The notes under the pieces: generated by a model
The model's input: the letters and a program-made list of their open reading frames with translations, nothing else
What the model was told of the DNA's origin: nothing
Databases searched by the model: none
NCBI GenBank assembly: GCA_046545795.1
Contig: JBKGZD010000025.1
Location: 1 to 23,223, forward strand
From: JAGXLC01 sp046545795
GTDB lineage: Bacteria; Bacteroidota; Bacteroidia; Bacteroidales; UBA12077
Length of the DNA: 23,223 nt
Reading direction: 5' to 3'
In this document: positions 1 to 8,439 of the stretch, in pieces
Layout of the letters: every line of letters begins with the position of its first letter
Numbering within the stretch: position 1 is the first letter of the stretch
Translations under genes and position numbers: made by a program

Positions 1-677
1 TCTTGCGTATTATCTGTTTCGTGTAATTTTCCTTTTTCAAATTTCAAAGTTCGGGTTTCAAACTTTTTCACAAGTTCATAGTCGTGTGTTGCCATAATAA
101 TTGTTCTGCCGTTTGAATTGATTTCCTGGAGCAGTATAAGCAGGTCTTCAGATGTTTCTGGGTCAAGGTTACCTGTTGGCTCATCGGCAAGGATGATGTC
201 TGGGTCGTTGAGCAGTGCACGTGCAATCACGACGCGTTGTTGTTCTCCACCTGATAGTTGATGCGGCATTTTATAGCCTTTGTATGTCAACTCGACTTTT
301 TCGAGCACTTCCTCTATTTTTTGTTTGATATCGACTTTATTTTTCCACCCTGTTGCCCGTAAAACAAAATGAAGATTTTCGTAGACAGACCTGTCTGTTA
401 ACAACTGAAAGTCTTGAAAAACAATTCCTAAACGTCTGCGTAACGCGGGAATATGTTTCTTCTTTAATTTTTTTAAATTATAATTAAGAACAAACCCTTC
501 TCCTTCTTTTAATGGAATTTCAGCATTGATTACCTTAATCAGTGTAGTTTTCCCGCTGCCTACTCTTCCTATAAAGTACACAAATTCATTTTTGTGTATG
601 GTTAAGTTAATATTATGTAGTATGAGGTTATCATTTTGATAAATATTTGCTTCTGAAAATTTTATGACAGGCTCCAT
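1..677 (-). CDS. ftsE: FtsE-like cell-division ABC transporter ATP-binding protein (3' end outside window)
   Basis: This is an ABC-type ATPase that in the FtsEX complex powers the membrane protein FtsX to control septal peptidoglycan hydrolysis. Translating the minus strand from ATG at 677-675 gives 225 residues with no stop before the window edge. The Walker A motif GRVGSGKTT is at residues 37-45, Q-loop at about 88, the signature LSGGEQQR at 141-148, Walker B IILADEP at 161-167, and the H-loop His at about 198. The GRVGSGK form is familiar from Bacteroidota FtsE. Family members are about 220-230 residues, so only a few residues should be missing. It lies 173 bp downstream of alanine racemase on the same strand. 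A Bacteroidota-type -7 element and an inverted repeat precede it, so it may have its own promoter. FtsX is not in the window, so another small ABC ATPase (LolD type) is the main alternative. Confidence 0.85.
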   Translation of the reverse strand, partial: MEPVIKFSEANIYQNDNLILHNINLTIHKNEFVYFIGRVGSGKTTLIKVINAEIPLKEGEGFVLNYNLKKLKKKHIPALRRRLGIVFQDFQLLTDRSVYENLHFVLRATGWKNKVDIKQKIEEVLEKVELTYKGYKMPHQLSGGEQQRVVIARALLNDPDIILADEPTGNLDPETSEDLLILLQEINSNGRTIIMATHDYELVKKFETRTLKFEKGKLHETDNTQ

Positions 678-700
678 AGACTATTCTTTTGTTTTATTAA

Positions 701-721
701 TTGATACGATAAAAGTATCAA
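701..721 (-). promoter_or_regulatory. Inverted repeat upstream of ftsE
   Basis: A perfect 7-bp inverted repeat, TTGATAC-N7-GTATCAA, lies 23 bp before the ftsE start. It is either a protein-binding operator or a weak hairpin in the ftsE leader. On the minus strand an exact TAnnTTTG element (TACATTTG, 778-771) lies about 50 bp further upstream, but no good -33 element sits at the usual spacing. The repeat is seen directly; its role is a guess. Confidence 0.35.
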
Positions 722-850
722 ATTTGTATTAAATAACGTGATGTAAAATGAATTTGTATTCTCGTAATTGCAAATGTAGAGAAAAATAACCGGATTAGTG
801 AACAATACTTTTATTACAAATAAAGCACTTTTTTTACATTAACCTCCTGT

Positions 851-2005
851 TTATTCTACTTGATATCTTGGAATTTTTTCAGGCAGCCGGGTCAGTAATT
901 CATAGTTCATGCTGTTGTTCATATTACTGAATGAGCTAACGGATATACTAAGATTGCCCTGATCGCCAATGAGTACCACTTCATCATTTACTTTAACATC
1001 AGGAACGTCTGTTACGTCTATTACAATCATATTCATGTTCACGGTACCAATTACTGTTACTCTTTTTCCGCGTACGAGAACATGCCCCATATTGCTCAGT
1101 GTTCTGCTGAAGCCAAAACTATAGCCTACAGGGACAACGGCAATAAGGCTATCTCGATTTGTGATGTAGCTCTTTCCATAGCTAACGTATTCCCCTTCTC
1201 CGACGTGGTTTACGCTTAATATTTTACTTTTCCAGGAGAGTACTCTCTGAAGCGGGTCATGTGGCAGGTTACCATTTCCTTTCATGTGAAGCATCCTTGT
1301 CTCCTCGCTGGGCCAGAAACCATAGTTGGATATTCCAATCCGGACAAGGTCCATTGTATAATCAGGAAAGTTTAATAATCCTGCTGAGCAGGCAACGTGT
1401 CTGTATCTTGGCTTGAGACCGAAATCATAAAACCAATTGCATGTCTTCCTGAATCGTTTAATTTGTTTGTTTATCCTGTCAAAGTTAGAAATCGATTCTG
1501 CTCCGGCAAAATGGGTGCAGAGTCCTTCAAGAGTTATGGTTTTGTCGTTTTTGGTAAGTATTTCAGCTACTTCAGTTAATTCGTGAGGCATAAACCCTGT
1601 GCGATGCATTCCTGTTTCCAGTTCTATATGTACCCTGGCTTTTTTACTGGTTTTTTTTGCTACTTTTTTAACAGCATCCAGGCGTTCACGGGTGAACACA
1701 AAAAAAGAAATGTCATTCTCAATAGCCCACTCAAGGTATTCATCATCCAAAAAGCCCATAATCATAATATCACAGATATCCTTTTTGATTTTGTGTGCCC
1801 GCATGGCTTCATCTACACCAAATACCGAAAAGTGCGTTATGCCAGCTTCCTCAATCATGGGTAAAATGCTTTCTATGCCATGACCATAAGCATTCCCCTT
1901 TATAACCATGGAATATCGGGTGTCCGGGCTTAATTTATTTTTGAGATAATTGATATTGTTGTTTAGTGCTTGCTTACTAAGCTCTATGTATGAACTGTAT
2001 AGCAT
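851..2005 (-). CDS. alr: Alanine racemase (PLP-dependent)
   Basis: The enzyme interconverts L- and D-alanine in the cytoplasm and so supplies D-Ala for peptidoglycan. At 384 residues it has the standard two-domain length: an N-terminal TIM barrel (about 1-245) and a C-terminal beta domain. The PLP lysine is K36 in the motif VIKGNAYGHG (usually KADAYGHG). The second catalytic base is Y276 in VSYGKSY. R222 in VRIGISNYG matches the arginine that contacts the PLP ring nitrogen. The C-terminal motif NYELLTRLPEKIPR (367-380) is also typical. One oddity is VNMNM at 322-326, where many racemases have an M-D pair at the substrate entry. It is a free-standing enzyme, not the MurF-Alr fusion known in other Bacteroidota. 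The start gives the usual N-terminus; no Shine-Dalgarno is evident. The next gene, ftsE, follows on the same strand. Confidence 0.95.
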   Translation of the reverse strand: MLYSSYIELSKQALNNNINYLKNKLSPDTRYSMVIKGNAYGHGIESILPMIEEAGITHFSVFGVDEAMRAHKIKKDICDIMIMGFLDDEYLEWAIENDISFFVFTRERLDAVKKVAKKTSKKARVHIELETGMHRTGFMPHELTEVAEILTKNDKTITLEGLCTHFAGAESISNFDRINKQIKRFRKTCNWFYDFGLKPRYRHVACSAGLLNFPDYTMDLVRIGISNYGFWPSEETRMLHMKGNGNLPHDPLQRVLSWKSKILSVNHVGEGEYVSYGKSYITNRDSLIAVVPVGYSFGFSRTLSNMGHVLVRGKRVTVIGTVNMNMIVIDVTDVPDVKVNDEVVLIGDQGNLSISVSSFSNMNNSMNYELLTRLPEKIPRYQVE

Positions 2006-2210
2006 AGGGATGTATCTTTAACATTATTATAATCATGCTTTAGAATGTGAAAGATATTAATTAATAATGATTTAGTCCAGTTAAAATAACTTCATTTTAT
2101 TATTGGTATCACTTTTTTTCTAATGGCAATAATTAACGAATGATTTTTTCTGGCAACGGCTGAAATGCGTTCAATTTTTTTGAAATTTAAATTTCAATGA
2201 AATCAGGTTT

Positions 2211-2280
2211 AAAAAAAGCAGGCAGGCTGCAATGTTTCTGTCATAATATGATGACTACCTGCTTTAGCCTGCCTTAGCTT
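2211..2280 (-). terminator. Rho-independent terminator of the S9 peptidase gene
   Basis: On the minus strand, just after the S9 peptidase stop, a 9-bp perfect stem pairs AGGCAGGCT (2274-2266) with AGCCTGCCT (2228-2220). A GC pair and seven T follow (2219-2211). The loop contains a smaller GTCAT/ATGAC stem. Stem plus T-tract in the right orientation supports intrinsic termination and separates this gene from alr. The remaining bases between 2006 and 2286 show nothing else recognisable. Confidence 0.7.
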
Positions 2281-2286
2281 TGATTA

Positions 2287-4722
2287 TTACTTGTTGTCGT
2301 CAGGATTATTCTTCAAGTATTTCTCCAGCCATCGGTCTTGTTCCCATAACATATGGAGAATATTTTTCTTGGCTGCATATCCGTGACTTTCTTTAGGCAG
2401 CATTACCAGTCTTACATTAGCTCCCAGACCTTTAAGAGCATTAAAGTATCTTTCACTTTGCATAGGGTAAGTACCTGAGTTGTTGTCTGCCTCACCATGA
2501 ATCAGTAAAAGGGGTGTTTCCATTTCATCCGCATGCATGAAAGGAGACATTTCATAATATATTTCTGGTGCTTCCCAATATGTTCTTTCTTCAGCCTGAA
2601 AACCAAATGGAGTAAGAGTACGGTTATATGCCCCGCTTCTGCCTATCCCTGCTGTAAACAGGTCAGAATGGGTTAACAGGTTAGCTGTCATGAAAGCTCC
2701 ATATGAATGTCCACCAACTGCAACTCTATCCCGGTCTATGTATCCCATATTGTCAACTTTATCAATAGCTGCTTTGGCATTGGCCACCAACTGCTCAATA
2801 AAATTGTCATTAGGTTCTTCATCTCCTTCTCCTATGATGGGAAAAGCTGTATTGTCCAGAACTGCATATCCTTTCATGACCCAAAAGATGGGAGACCCAT
2901 ACGATGGATAGGTAAACTTGTAGGGAGAGGATGTTACCTGGCTGGCGCTGGATTTGTCTTTATATTCACGGGGGTAAGCCCACATCAGCATAGGAAGTTC
3001 TTCTTTTTTTTCTTTATCATAATCCGGGGGTAGATACAAGGTGGCTGACAGGTCTATTCCATCCTCGCGAGTGTATTTTATGACTTCCTTGTGAGCGTTT
3101 GAAAGTTCCTCAAAGGGATTTTCAAAATAGGTTATAGGCTCAGGCTTGTCTTTTGTTTTTATATCCCGTATGTAATAATTCGGATAATCTTTATTGGATT
3201 CAATACGTGTAACAATCTCACCCTTTCTAACATCAAGAGCAGATATGATGCGCTCCAGTTTCTTGTTGGATTCAGCTCTCCAGAGTCTTTCTGACTCTTC
3301 TGTTTTAATGTTGAATTTGTCGACGAAAGGCAGGATACCTTCATCAGAGTGACCATCCCCCAGCAAATAGATATAATCACCTTCAATATCGAGAACTTCT
3401 TTCCCGAATTTATTTTTTGTGGTGGCTGGCATTCCCGGATCGTTGTACCGGTCCTGGTAATTTCTGTCAAACAATACAGTAGCTTTTTCTTCCGGGTTAG
3501 ATGGATTAAAAGCATAAGTTTTGGTATTACGGGTATTCCACCAGTTATCAAAAGCCACGGCGGTATTGTCATTTCCCCACATGATATCTCTGAACCTGTT
3601 AATGGTTTTAAGCAGGCTGCTTGGTTCACCGGAAAATGGCGCTTCCCATTCGAAAATTTCATCACGGTAATCTACCTCGTTTTCTGGATCTCCCTCATCT
3701 AATGCCTCAGCAAAAAAGATTGCCGATGGTTTATCATTCCTCCACTGGATATTCCTTTTCCCTGTTCGGACAGCCATGAAACCCTTTGGTAAATCTTCAG
3801 TAAGGGGTACTTCCTCTATGGTTTTTATTTTTTCTCCTTTTGTATCATAGACTATCGTACGGGAGGGGAATCGGTAATATGGGACCAGGTAAGAAAATGG
3901 TTTTTCAACAGTAGAGATAAGTACATATTTTCCGTCAGGGGAAAATTCCATACTTCGGTACATGGCCGTTTCTTTCCATAAGCTTTTTTCACCCTTCAGA
4001 TTTACTTTATATAAATCCGAAATAACAAGTTGTTCAAAATTAAATTCATCGGTTTTGTCATTAAGTAAATCCTGGTATGTCCGGTTTTGAGCTTTTTGCC
4101 CTTTATTGATTGAAACCCGCGGACCTTCAGGTATGGCTTTACTTTTGTCTATCAGTTCTTTCCTGTTTTCAGGTATAAATTTCACAAGGAGATTCTGATT
4201 GTCATTAAACCAGTCGAAAGTTTCACCCATGTTAGCGTTGAGATTTGCATTAGTCAGTTTTATGACTTCTGCTTTTTTAATATCCAGGGCCCATAATTCA
4301 ACTCCCTGCTCCGTCGTATGAGTGAAAGCCATCATTCGCTCATCCGGCGACCATTTTATATTGGAAATTCTTGGATTTTCAGGTAGTCCTTTCACTTCAA
4401 TTTCTTCTTTTTCACCAATACGCATAACAGCAAGATTGTTGTAAAATCTTTCCCTGCTTCCAATATTGGTTTTTGGGTTAATCCGTATTCCGCCAAGCCT
4501 CATCTCTTTTTCAAGGAGTTCTTCAAGTGACTTGAACTGGTCTCTGTATAAAAGAACCATGTTTTCTCCCCTTGAATCTATCCTGACATTAGGAGTTAAT
4601 GGTTCATCAACTAGTTTTAGGATTTCTTCAGAAGGCGTTTGGTAATTTACATTTTCCTGGGCTGTGATTGTAGTGCTGTAGGATACACTGATAGCCAAGA
4701 TAATAAAGAGTAATTTTTTCAT
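2287..4722 (-). CDS. Secreted S9 family serine peptidase, glutamyl-endopeptidase-like (S9D type)
   Basis: This is a prolyl-oligopeptidase-fold serine peptidase of 811 residues, probably periplasmic. Residues 1-21 form a Sec signal peptide ending in TITAQ, with no lipobox. Residues 30-535 carry beta-propeller repeats with WSPD/FSPD blades (124-127, 260-263). The alpha/beta-hydrolase domain occupies about 545-805. The catalytic triad is S673 in GGHSYGAF, D746 in HGEADNN and H780 in ESHGY. From memory of the family, the stretch around RSGAYNRTLTPFGFQ (695-709) closely resembles the plant chloroplast glutamyl endopeptidase CGEP, so cleavage after Glu and a role in clearing peptides is more likely than prolyl specificity. 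The gene stands alone with its own terminator and diverges from the TPR gene. Dipeptidyl or acylaminoacyl peptidase is the alternative. Confidence 0.85.
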   Translation of the reverse strand: MKKLLFIILAISVSYSTTITAQENVNYQTPSEEILKLVDEPLTPNVRIDSRGENMVLLYRDQFKSLEELLEKEMRLGGIRINPKTNIGSRERFYNNLAVMRIGEKEEIEVKGLPENPRISNIKWSPDERMMAFTHTTEQGVELWALDIKKAEVIKLTNANLNANMGETFDWFNDNQNLLVKFIPENRKELIDKSKAIPEGPRVSINKGQKAQNRTYQDLLNDKTDEFNFEQLVISDLYKVNLKGEKSLWKETAMYRSMEFSPDGKYVLISTVEKPFSYLVPYYRFPSRTIVYDTKGEKIKTIEEVPLTEDLPKGFMAVRTGKRNIQWRNDKPSAIFFAEALDEGDPENEVDYRDEIFEWEAPFSGEPSSLLKTINRFRDIMWGNDNTAVAFDNWWNTRNTKTYAFNPSNPEEKATVLFDRNYQDRYNDPGMPATTKNKFGKEVLDIEGDYIYLLGDGHSDEGILPFVDKFNIKTEESERLWRAESNKKLERIISALDVRKGEIVTRIESNKDYPNYYIRDIKTKDKPEPITYFENPFEELSNAHKEVIKYTREDGIDLSATLYLPPDYDKEKKEELPMLMWAYPREYKDKSSASQVTSSPYKFTYPSYGSPIFWVMKGYAVLDNTAFPIIGEGDEEPNDNFIEQLVANAKAAIDKVDNMGYIDRDRVAVGGHSYGAFMTANLLTHSDLFTAGIGRSGAYNRTLTPFGFQAEERTYWEAPEIYYEMSPFMHADEMETPLLLIHGEADNNSGTYPMQSERYFNALKGLGANVRLVMLPKESHGYAAKKNILHMLWEQDRWLEKYLKNNPDDNK

Positions 4723-5240
4723 TGTTCCTGATTTTAAGTTAATAAAGAATATTAGAGGCTAAATTAAGGAAACTTTTTTAATTCTAAGCTGAAAGCAGTT
4801 TATTACAGTTAAGTATTTGTATCATTCCTTGAATAACAAGTAAAAAATTATTATAAAAACATGAGTTTAATGTAGAGCAGGCTGTATATCTGCCTGGTAT
4901 TCAGAAATTCCCGAATTTTAAGCTTGGAGATTGCTTTTTTGAATTGATTTAGTATTTTTTTCAAGACAGAAAATTATGGTTTGGTTTTTGTAATGCTTTT
5001 GGTTATGTTCCGTTATAATTATTAATAATAATTATTGCCATATTTAACATTTTTCTATAAGTAAATTTATATTTTCATATCATGTTCTTTTTAAGATTTA
5101 TAGTTAATTTTAAACCGGATTCATTTTTTTGAACCCTGATCGCTTTCAGCGACATAGAGAATTCGTCTATTATTTGGACCAGAATATTTTAAACAGATAA
5201 AATAAAATAAGAATTAGTCGGTTTTAAAAAAAAACTTCAC
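4723..5240. other. Divergent intergenic region between S9 peptidase and TPR gene
   Basis: This 518-bp, very A+T-rich spacer must hold the promoters for both flanking genes, but no convincing TTTG-N19-TAnnTTTG pair was found in either direction. Two small structures lie about 100 bp before the TPR start: an imperfect stem GGATTCA/TGAACCC (5117-5136, 6 of 7 pairs, six-T loop) and a perfect stem TCGCT-TTC-AGCGA (5140-5152). A weaker CAGGC/GCCTG pair is at 4878-4896. No coding frame or RNA gene was recognised. Confidence 0.5.
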
Positions 5241-8200
5241 ATGATAAAAGCAAAATCCATTTTTTTCGTCCTTTTTATTATTTTTTTACCTGTACTTATA
5301 CAAGCACAGGTAAATCAAGGTTATAATGAAGCACTCCAGGCTTATAAGGAGGCAAGGGAATTGTTTGATAATGAGAAATATGCTATAGCACAAAAGCAAT
5401 TTGATGAGGTTAAGGATGCTTTCCCTGAAAACAGTGAATACAGGATTAACGCTGAATATTATATAGCCATTTGCTCAATTGAGCTTTTTAATAACGATGC
5501 AGAATATCTGATTTCACAATTTATTTCCAAATACCCGGAAAGTTCAAAAGTTAATCAGGCGTATTTTAACATGGGTCGATTTCAATACAGGCAGGAGCGA
5601 TATGATCAAGTCGTACATTGGCTTGAGCAGGTTGATGAAGACAAACTACCTGACAATCAATTGTCTGAGTATTATTTCAAGCTTGGATATAGTTATTACA
5701 AAATTGATGATACTGAAAAGGCAAATAAGAAACTTTACGAGATTAAAGATAAAAATACAAAGTATTCGTCTCCCGCATTATATTTTTATTCTCATATCGC
5801 TTATGAGAATGAGAATTATCAAACAGCGTTGGAGGGTTTTCAGCAGTTGACTGATAACAAGACTTTTGCTCCTATAATGCCCTATTACATAACACAGATT
5901 TATTACTTCCAGGAAAAATTCGAGAAAGTGATAGACTATGCTCCTCAGTATGTTCAATCTGCTACAACTAAGCGTATGCCTGAAATCGCCAAAATAATCG
6001 GGGATTCATATTTCAATCTGAATAATTATGATAGTGCTATGACATACCTGGAACTTCATAAGGAGAAGTCAAAAAATATTAATCGTCAGGATTATTATCA
6101 ATTAGGATATACTGCCTATAAATTAGAGGAATATGATAAAGCAATTGAAAATTTTGAAGAAGTGACAGACGAAGATGATGAACTTGCTCAGAGCGCTTAT
6201 TATCATTTAGCGGATTGCTATCTGGAAACCGATAGAGAAAACAAAGCTAAACTAGCGTTTGAATTTGCTTCAAAATTGGATCATGATCCTGAAATTAAGG
6301 AAAATGCTTTGTTTAATTATGCAAAAATTACTTTTCAGCTCAGAAACACACCTTTTAATTCTGCGATTAAAGCTTTTAAAGAATATATAAAACGATACCC
6401 TGATTCAGAAAATATCGATGAAGCCTATAATTATCTTGTGCAAGCATACCTGAATTCCAATAATTATAAAGATGCATTGTCGTCTCTTGAACAACTGGAC
6501 GAGATGGATGTGTCACTGGAAAAGGCTTATCAAAAAGTAGCATATTTCAGGGCATTAGAATTGTACAACAATAGATATTATATAGAAGCAATTCCGGTTT
6601 TTAATAATTCTTTGAATTATAGTCAATATGACAAGAATATAGCTGCTTTGGCTCAATATTGGAAAGCTGAAGCTTTTTACCAAATTGATAAATATGAAGA
6701 CGCCGCAAAAAGTTACAATGCTTTTTTAATGTCACCAGGGGCGTTCTCAACACCAGTATATGATAAAGCCCATTATAACCTTGGTTATGCATATTTTCAT
6801 CAAGAGGATTATCCAGAGGCAATCAAATGGTTCAGAAAATATATTAATATAAACCGATCGGATAATTCTAAATATCTCGCAGATACTTATATTCGTCTAG
6901 GCGACTGCTATTTCCTGAGAAGAAGCTTTTCACTGTCTGTAGAAAATTATAATAAAGCACTGGATATAGATGTATGGGACCAGGATTATGCAATGTTTCA
7001 AAGTTCGATTGCTATGGGGCTACAAGAACAGCCAAAAGAGAAAATTGCAAGACTAAGAAAATTGATTGATAATTACCCTGAATCTACATATTCAGATGAT
7101 GCTTATTTTGAGCTCGGGAGAAGTTATCTTAATATAGACAATAAAGATAAAGCTATTGAATCTTTTAAAAAGATAGTTGACGATTATTCTTCGAGTAAAT
7201 ATGCAGCAAGAAGTTTTGTCCAGTTAGGACTGATATATTATTCTAAGGACGAAAATGAACAGGCAAAGAAATATTATGAACGTGTTATTGCCGAATATCC
7301 AAGTTCTCCGGAAGCTAAAAATGCGTTAACAGGATTAAAAAATATTTATGTTGACATGGACAGGGTTGACGACTATTTAGCTTATGTCAACGGACTGGAC
7401 GAGGATTTTGCAGAGGTTAGTTCCAGTGAACAGGATTCACTGACATATATATCTGCAGAAAGAAAATATATGGATAAAGGATGTGATGAAGCACTTCCAT
7501 CCTTAGAGAAATATCTCAGGAATTTCCCCAATGGAAATTTTACGCTAAATGCACATTTTTACATGGCTGATTGCTATAAGCGTGATGAGGATTTTGGGAA
7601 AGCCCTGGAGCATTATGATTATGTTCTTGATAAACAGGGTAATGAATTTACTGAACAAGCTTTATCTTCTGCTTCTGAAATATATTATAATCAAGAAGAA
7701 TATGAAAAGGCATTAGAGTTGTTCGAAAGGTTAGAAAAAGAAGCACAGGAAAATGTTAATATTTTAGATGCGAGAATAGGTCAAATGAGAATTTTATACC
7801 GATTTTCTGAGTATGAAGATGCAGTGGATGCTGCTGATAAAGTTTTACATACTGAGAAAATCAGTGATAGAGAAGAGCGCGAAGCAATGTACATTAAAGG
7901 CAAATCTTTATTTGAACAGGAAGAATACCAACGTGCATTAAAAGAGTTGCAGAAAATTTCTGATGAGGTTAATAGTGAAGAAGGAGCAGAGGCGAAATAC
8001 CTTATAGCTGATATTTATTTCAGGATGGATGAATTGAAAACTGCTGAAAGTGAGATTTTGGATTTTGTAAAGCAAAATTCATCACAAGAATACTGGAAAG
8101 CGAGGAGCTTCATTTTGCTGGCAGATGTTTATATGGCAATGGAGGATAGTTTCCAGGCAAAGCATACACTGAAGAGTATAGTTGAAAATTACGATCCTGT

Positions 8201-8339
8201 TGAGGAGGACGATGATATCATTGAGCTGGCAAAAGATAAATACAATGAGATAATTGAGAAGGAAAAATATGAGATGGGTAGTGATACCACTGAACAAGAG
8301 GTTGAAATAGAGTTTCCTGAAGATGAGGGGGATAAGTAG
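5241..8339 (+). CDS. Large periplasmic tetratricopeptide-repeat protein
   Basis: This is a 1032-residue exported protein built almost wholly of TPR helical hairpins. Residues 1-23 form a signal peptide ending in LIQAQ. There is no lipobox cysteine, so it is probably a soluble or peripherally bound periplasmic protein. TPR signatures recur from about 25 to 1000, for example YxxGYxxYKLEEYDKAIENF near 290, NLGYAYFHQEDYPEAIKWF near 515, and ELGRSYLNIDNKDKAIESF near 625. The C-terminus is strongly acidic. TPR arrays of this kind act as protein-binding scaffolds. The next gene, 100 bp downstream, encodes an outer-membrane barrel, and an interaction between the two is the simplest reading. No catalytic motif was seen, so the function stays unassigned. 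It does not look like the lipoprotein SprE/PorW of type IX secretion, which would need a lipobox. Confidence 0.8.
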   Translation: MIKAKSIFFVLFIIFLPVLIQAQVNQGYNEALQAYKEARELFDNEKYAIAQKQFDEVKDAFPENSEYRINAEYYIAICSIELFNNDAEYLISQFISKYPESSKVNQAYFNMGRFQYRQERYDQVVHWLEQVDEDKLPDNQLSEYYFKLGYSYYKIDDTEKANKKLYEIKDKNTKYSSPALYFYSHIAYENENYQTALEGFQQLTDNKTFAPIMPYYITQIYYFQEKFEKVIDYAPQYVQSATTKRMPEIAKIIGDSYFNLNNYDSAMTYLELHKEKSKNINRQDYYQLGYTAYKLEEYDKAIENFEEVTDEDDELAQSAYYHLADCYLETDRENKAKLAFEFASKLDHDPEIKENALFNYAKITFQLRNTPFNSAIKAFKEYIKRYPDSENIDEAYNYLVQAYLNSNNYKDALSSLEQLDEMDVSLEKAYQKVAYFRALELYNNRYYIEAIPVFNNSLNYSQYDKNIAALAQYWKAEAFYQIDKYEDAAKSYNAFLMSPGAFSTPVYDKAHYNLGYAYFHQEDYPEAIKWFRKYININRSDNSKYLADTYIRLGDCYFLRRSFSLSVENYNKALDIDVWDQDYAMFQSSIAMGLQEQPKEKIARLRKLIDNYPESTYSDDAYFELGRSYLNIDNKDKAIESFKKIVDDYSSSKYAARSFVQLGLIYYSKDENEQAKKYYERVIAEYPSSPEAKNALTGLKNIYVDMDRVDDYLAYVNGLDEDFAEVSSSEQDSLTYISAERKYMDKGCDEALPSLEKYLRNFPNGNFTLNAHFYMADCYKRDEDFGKALEHYDYVLDKQGNEFTEQALSSASEIYYNQEEYEKALELFERLEKEAQENVNILDARIGQMRILYRFSEYEDAVDAADKVLHTEKISDREEREAMYIKGKSLFEQEEYQRALKELQKISDEVNSEEGAEAKYLIADIYFRMDELKTAESEILDFVKQNSSQEYWKARSFILLADVYMAMEDSFQAKHTLKSIVENYDPVEEDDDIIELAKDKYNEIIEKEKYEMGSDTTEQEVEIEFPEDEGDK

Positions 8340-8439
8340 ATTTCTGGCGAATGATCATGAATGGTTTCTCCCAGGGAATATTTTTTTGAAATGCTAAATT
8401 TGAAGACAGTTAATTAATTATTTTAAATCACATCAAATT

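Noticed and set aside
3159..3665. A 168-codon frame on the minus strand inside the S9 peptidase gene.
   Set aside because: It is a shifted frame of a well-supported peptidase with an intact triad; its composition shows no family pattern.
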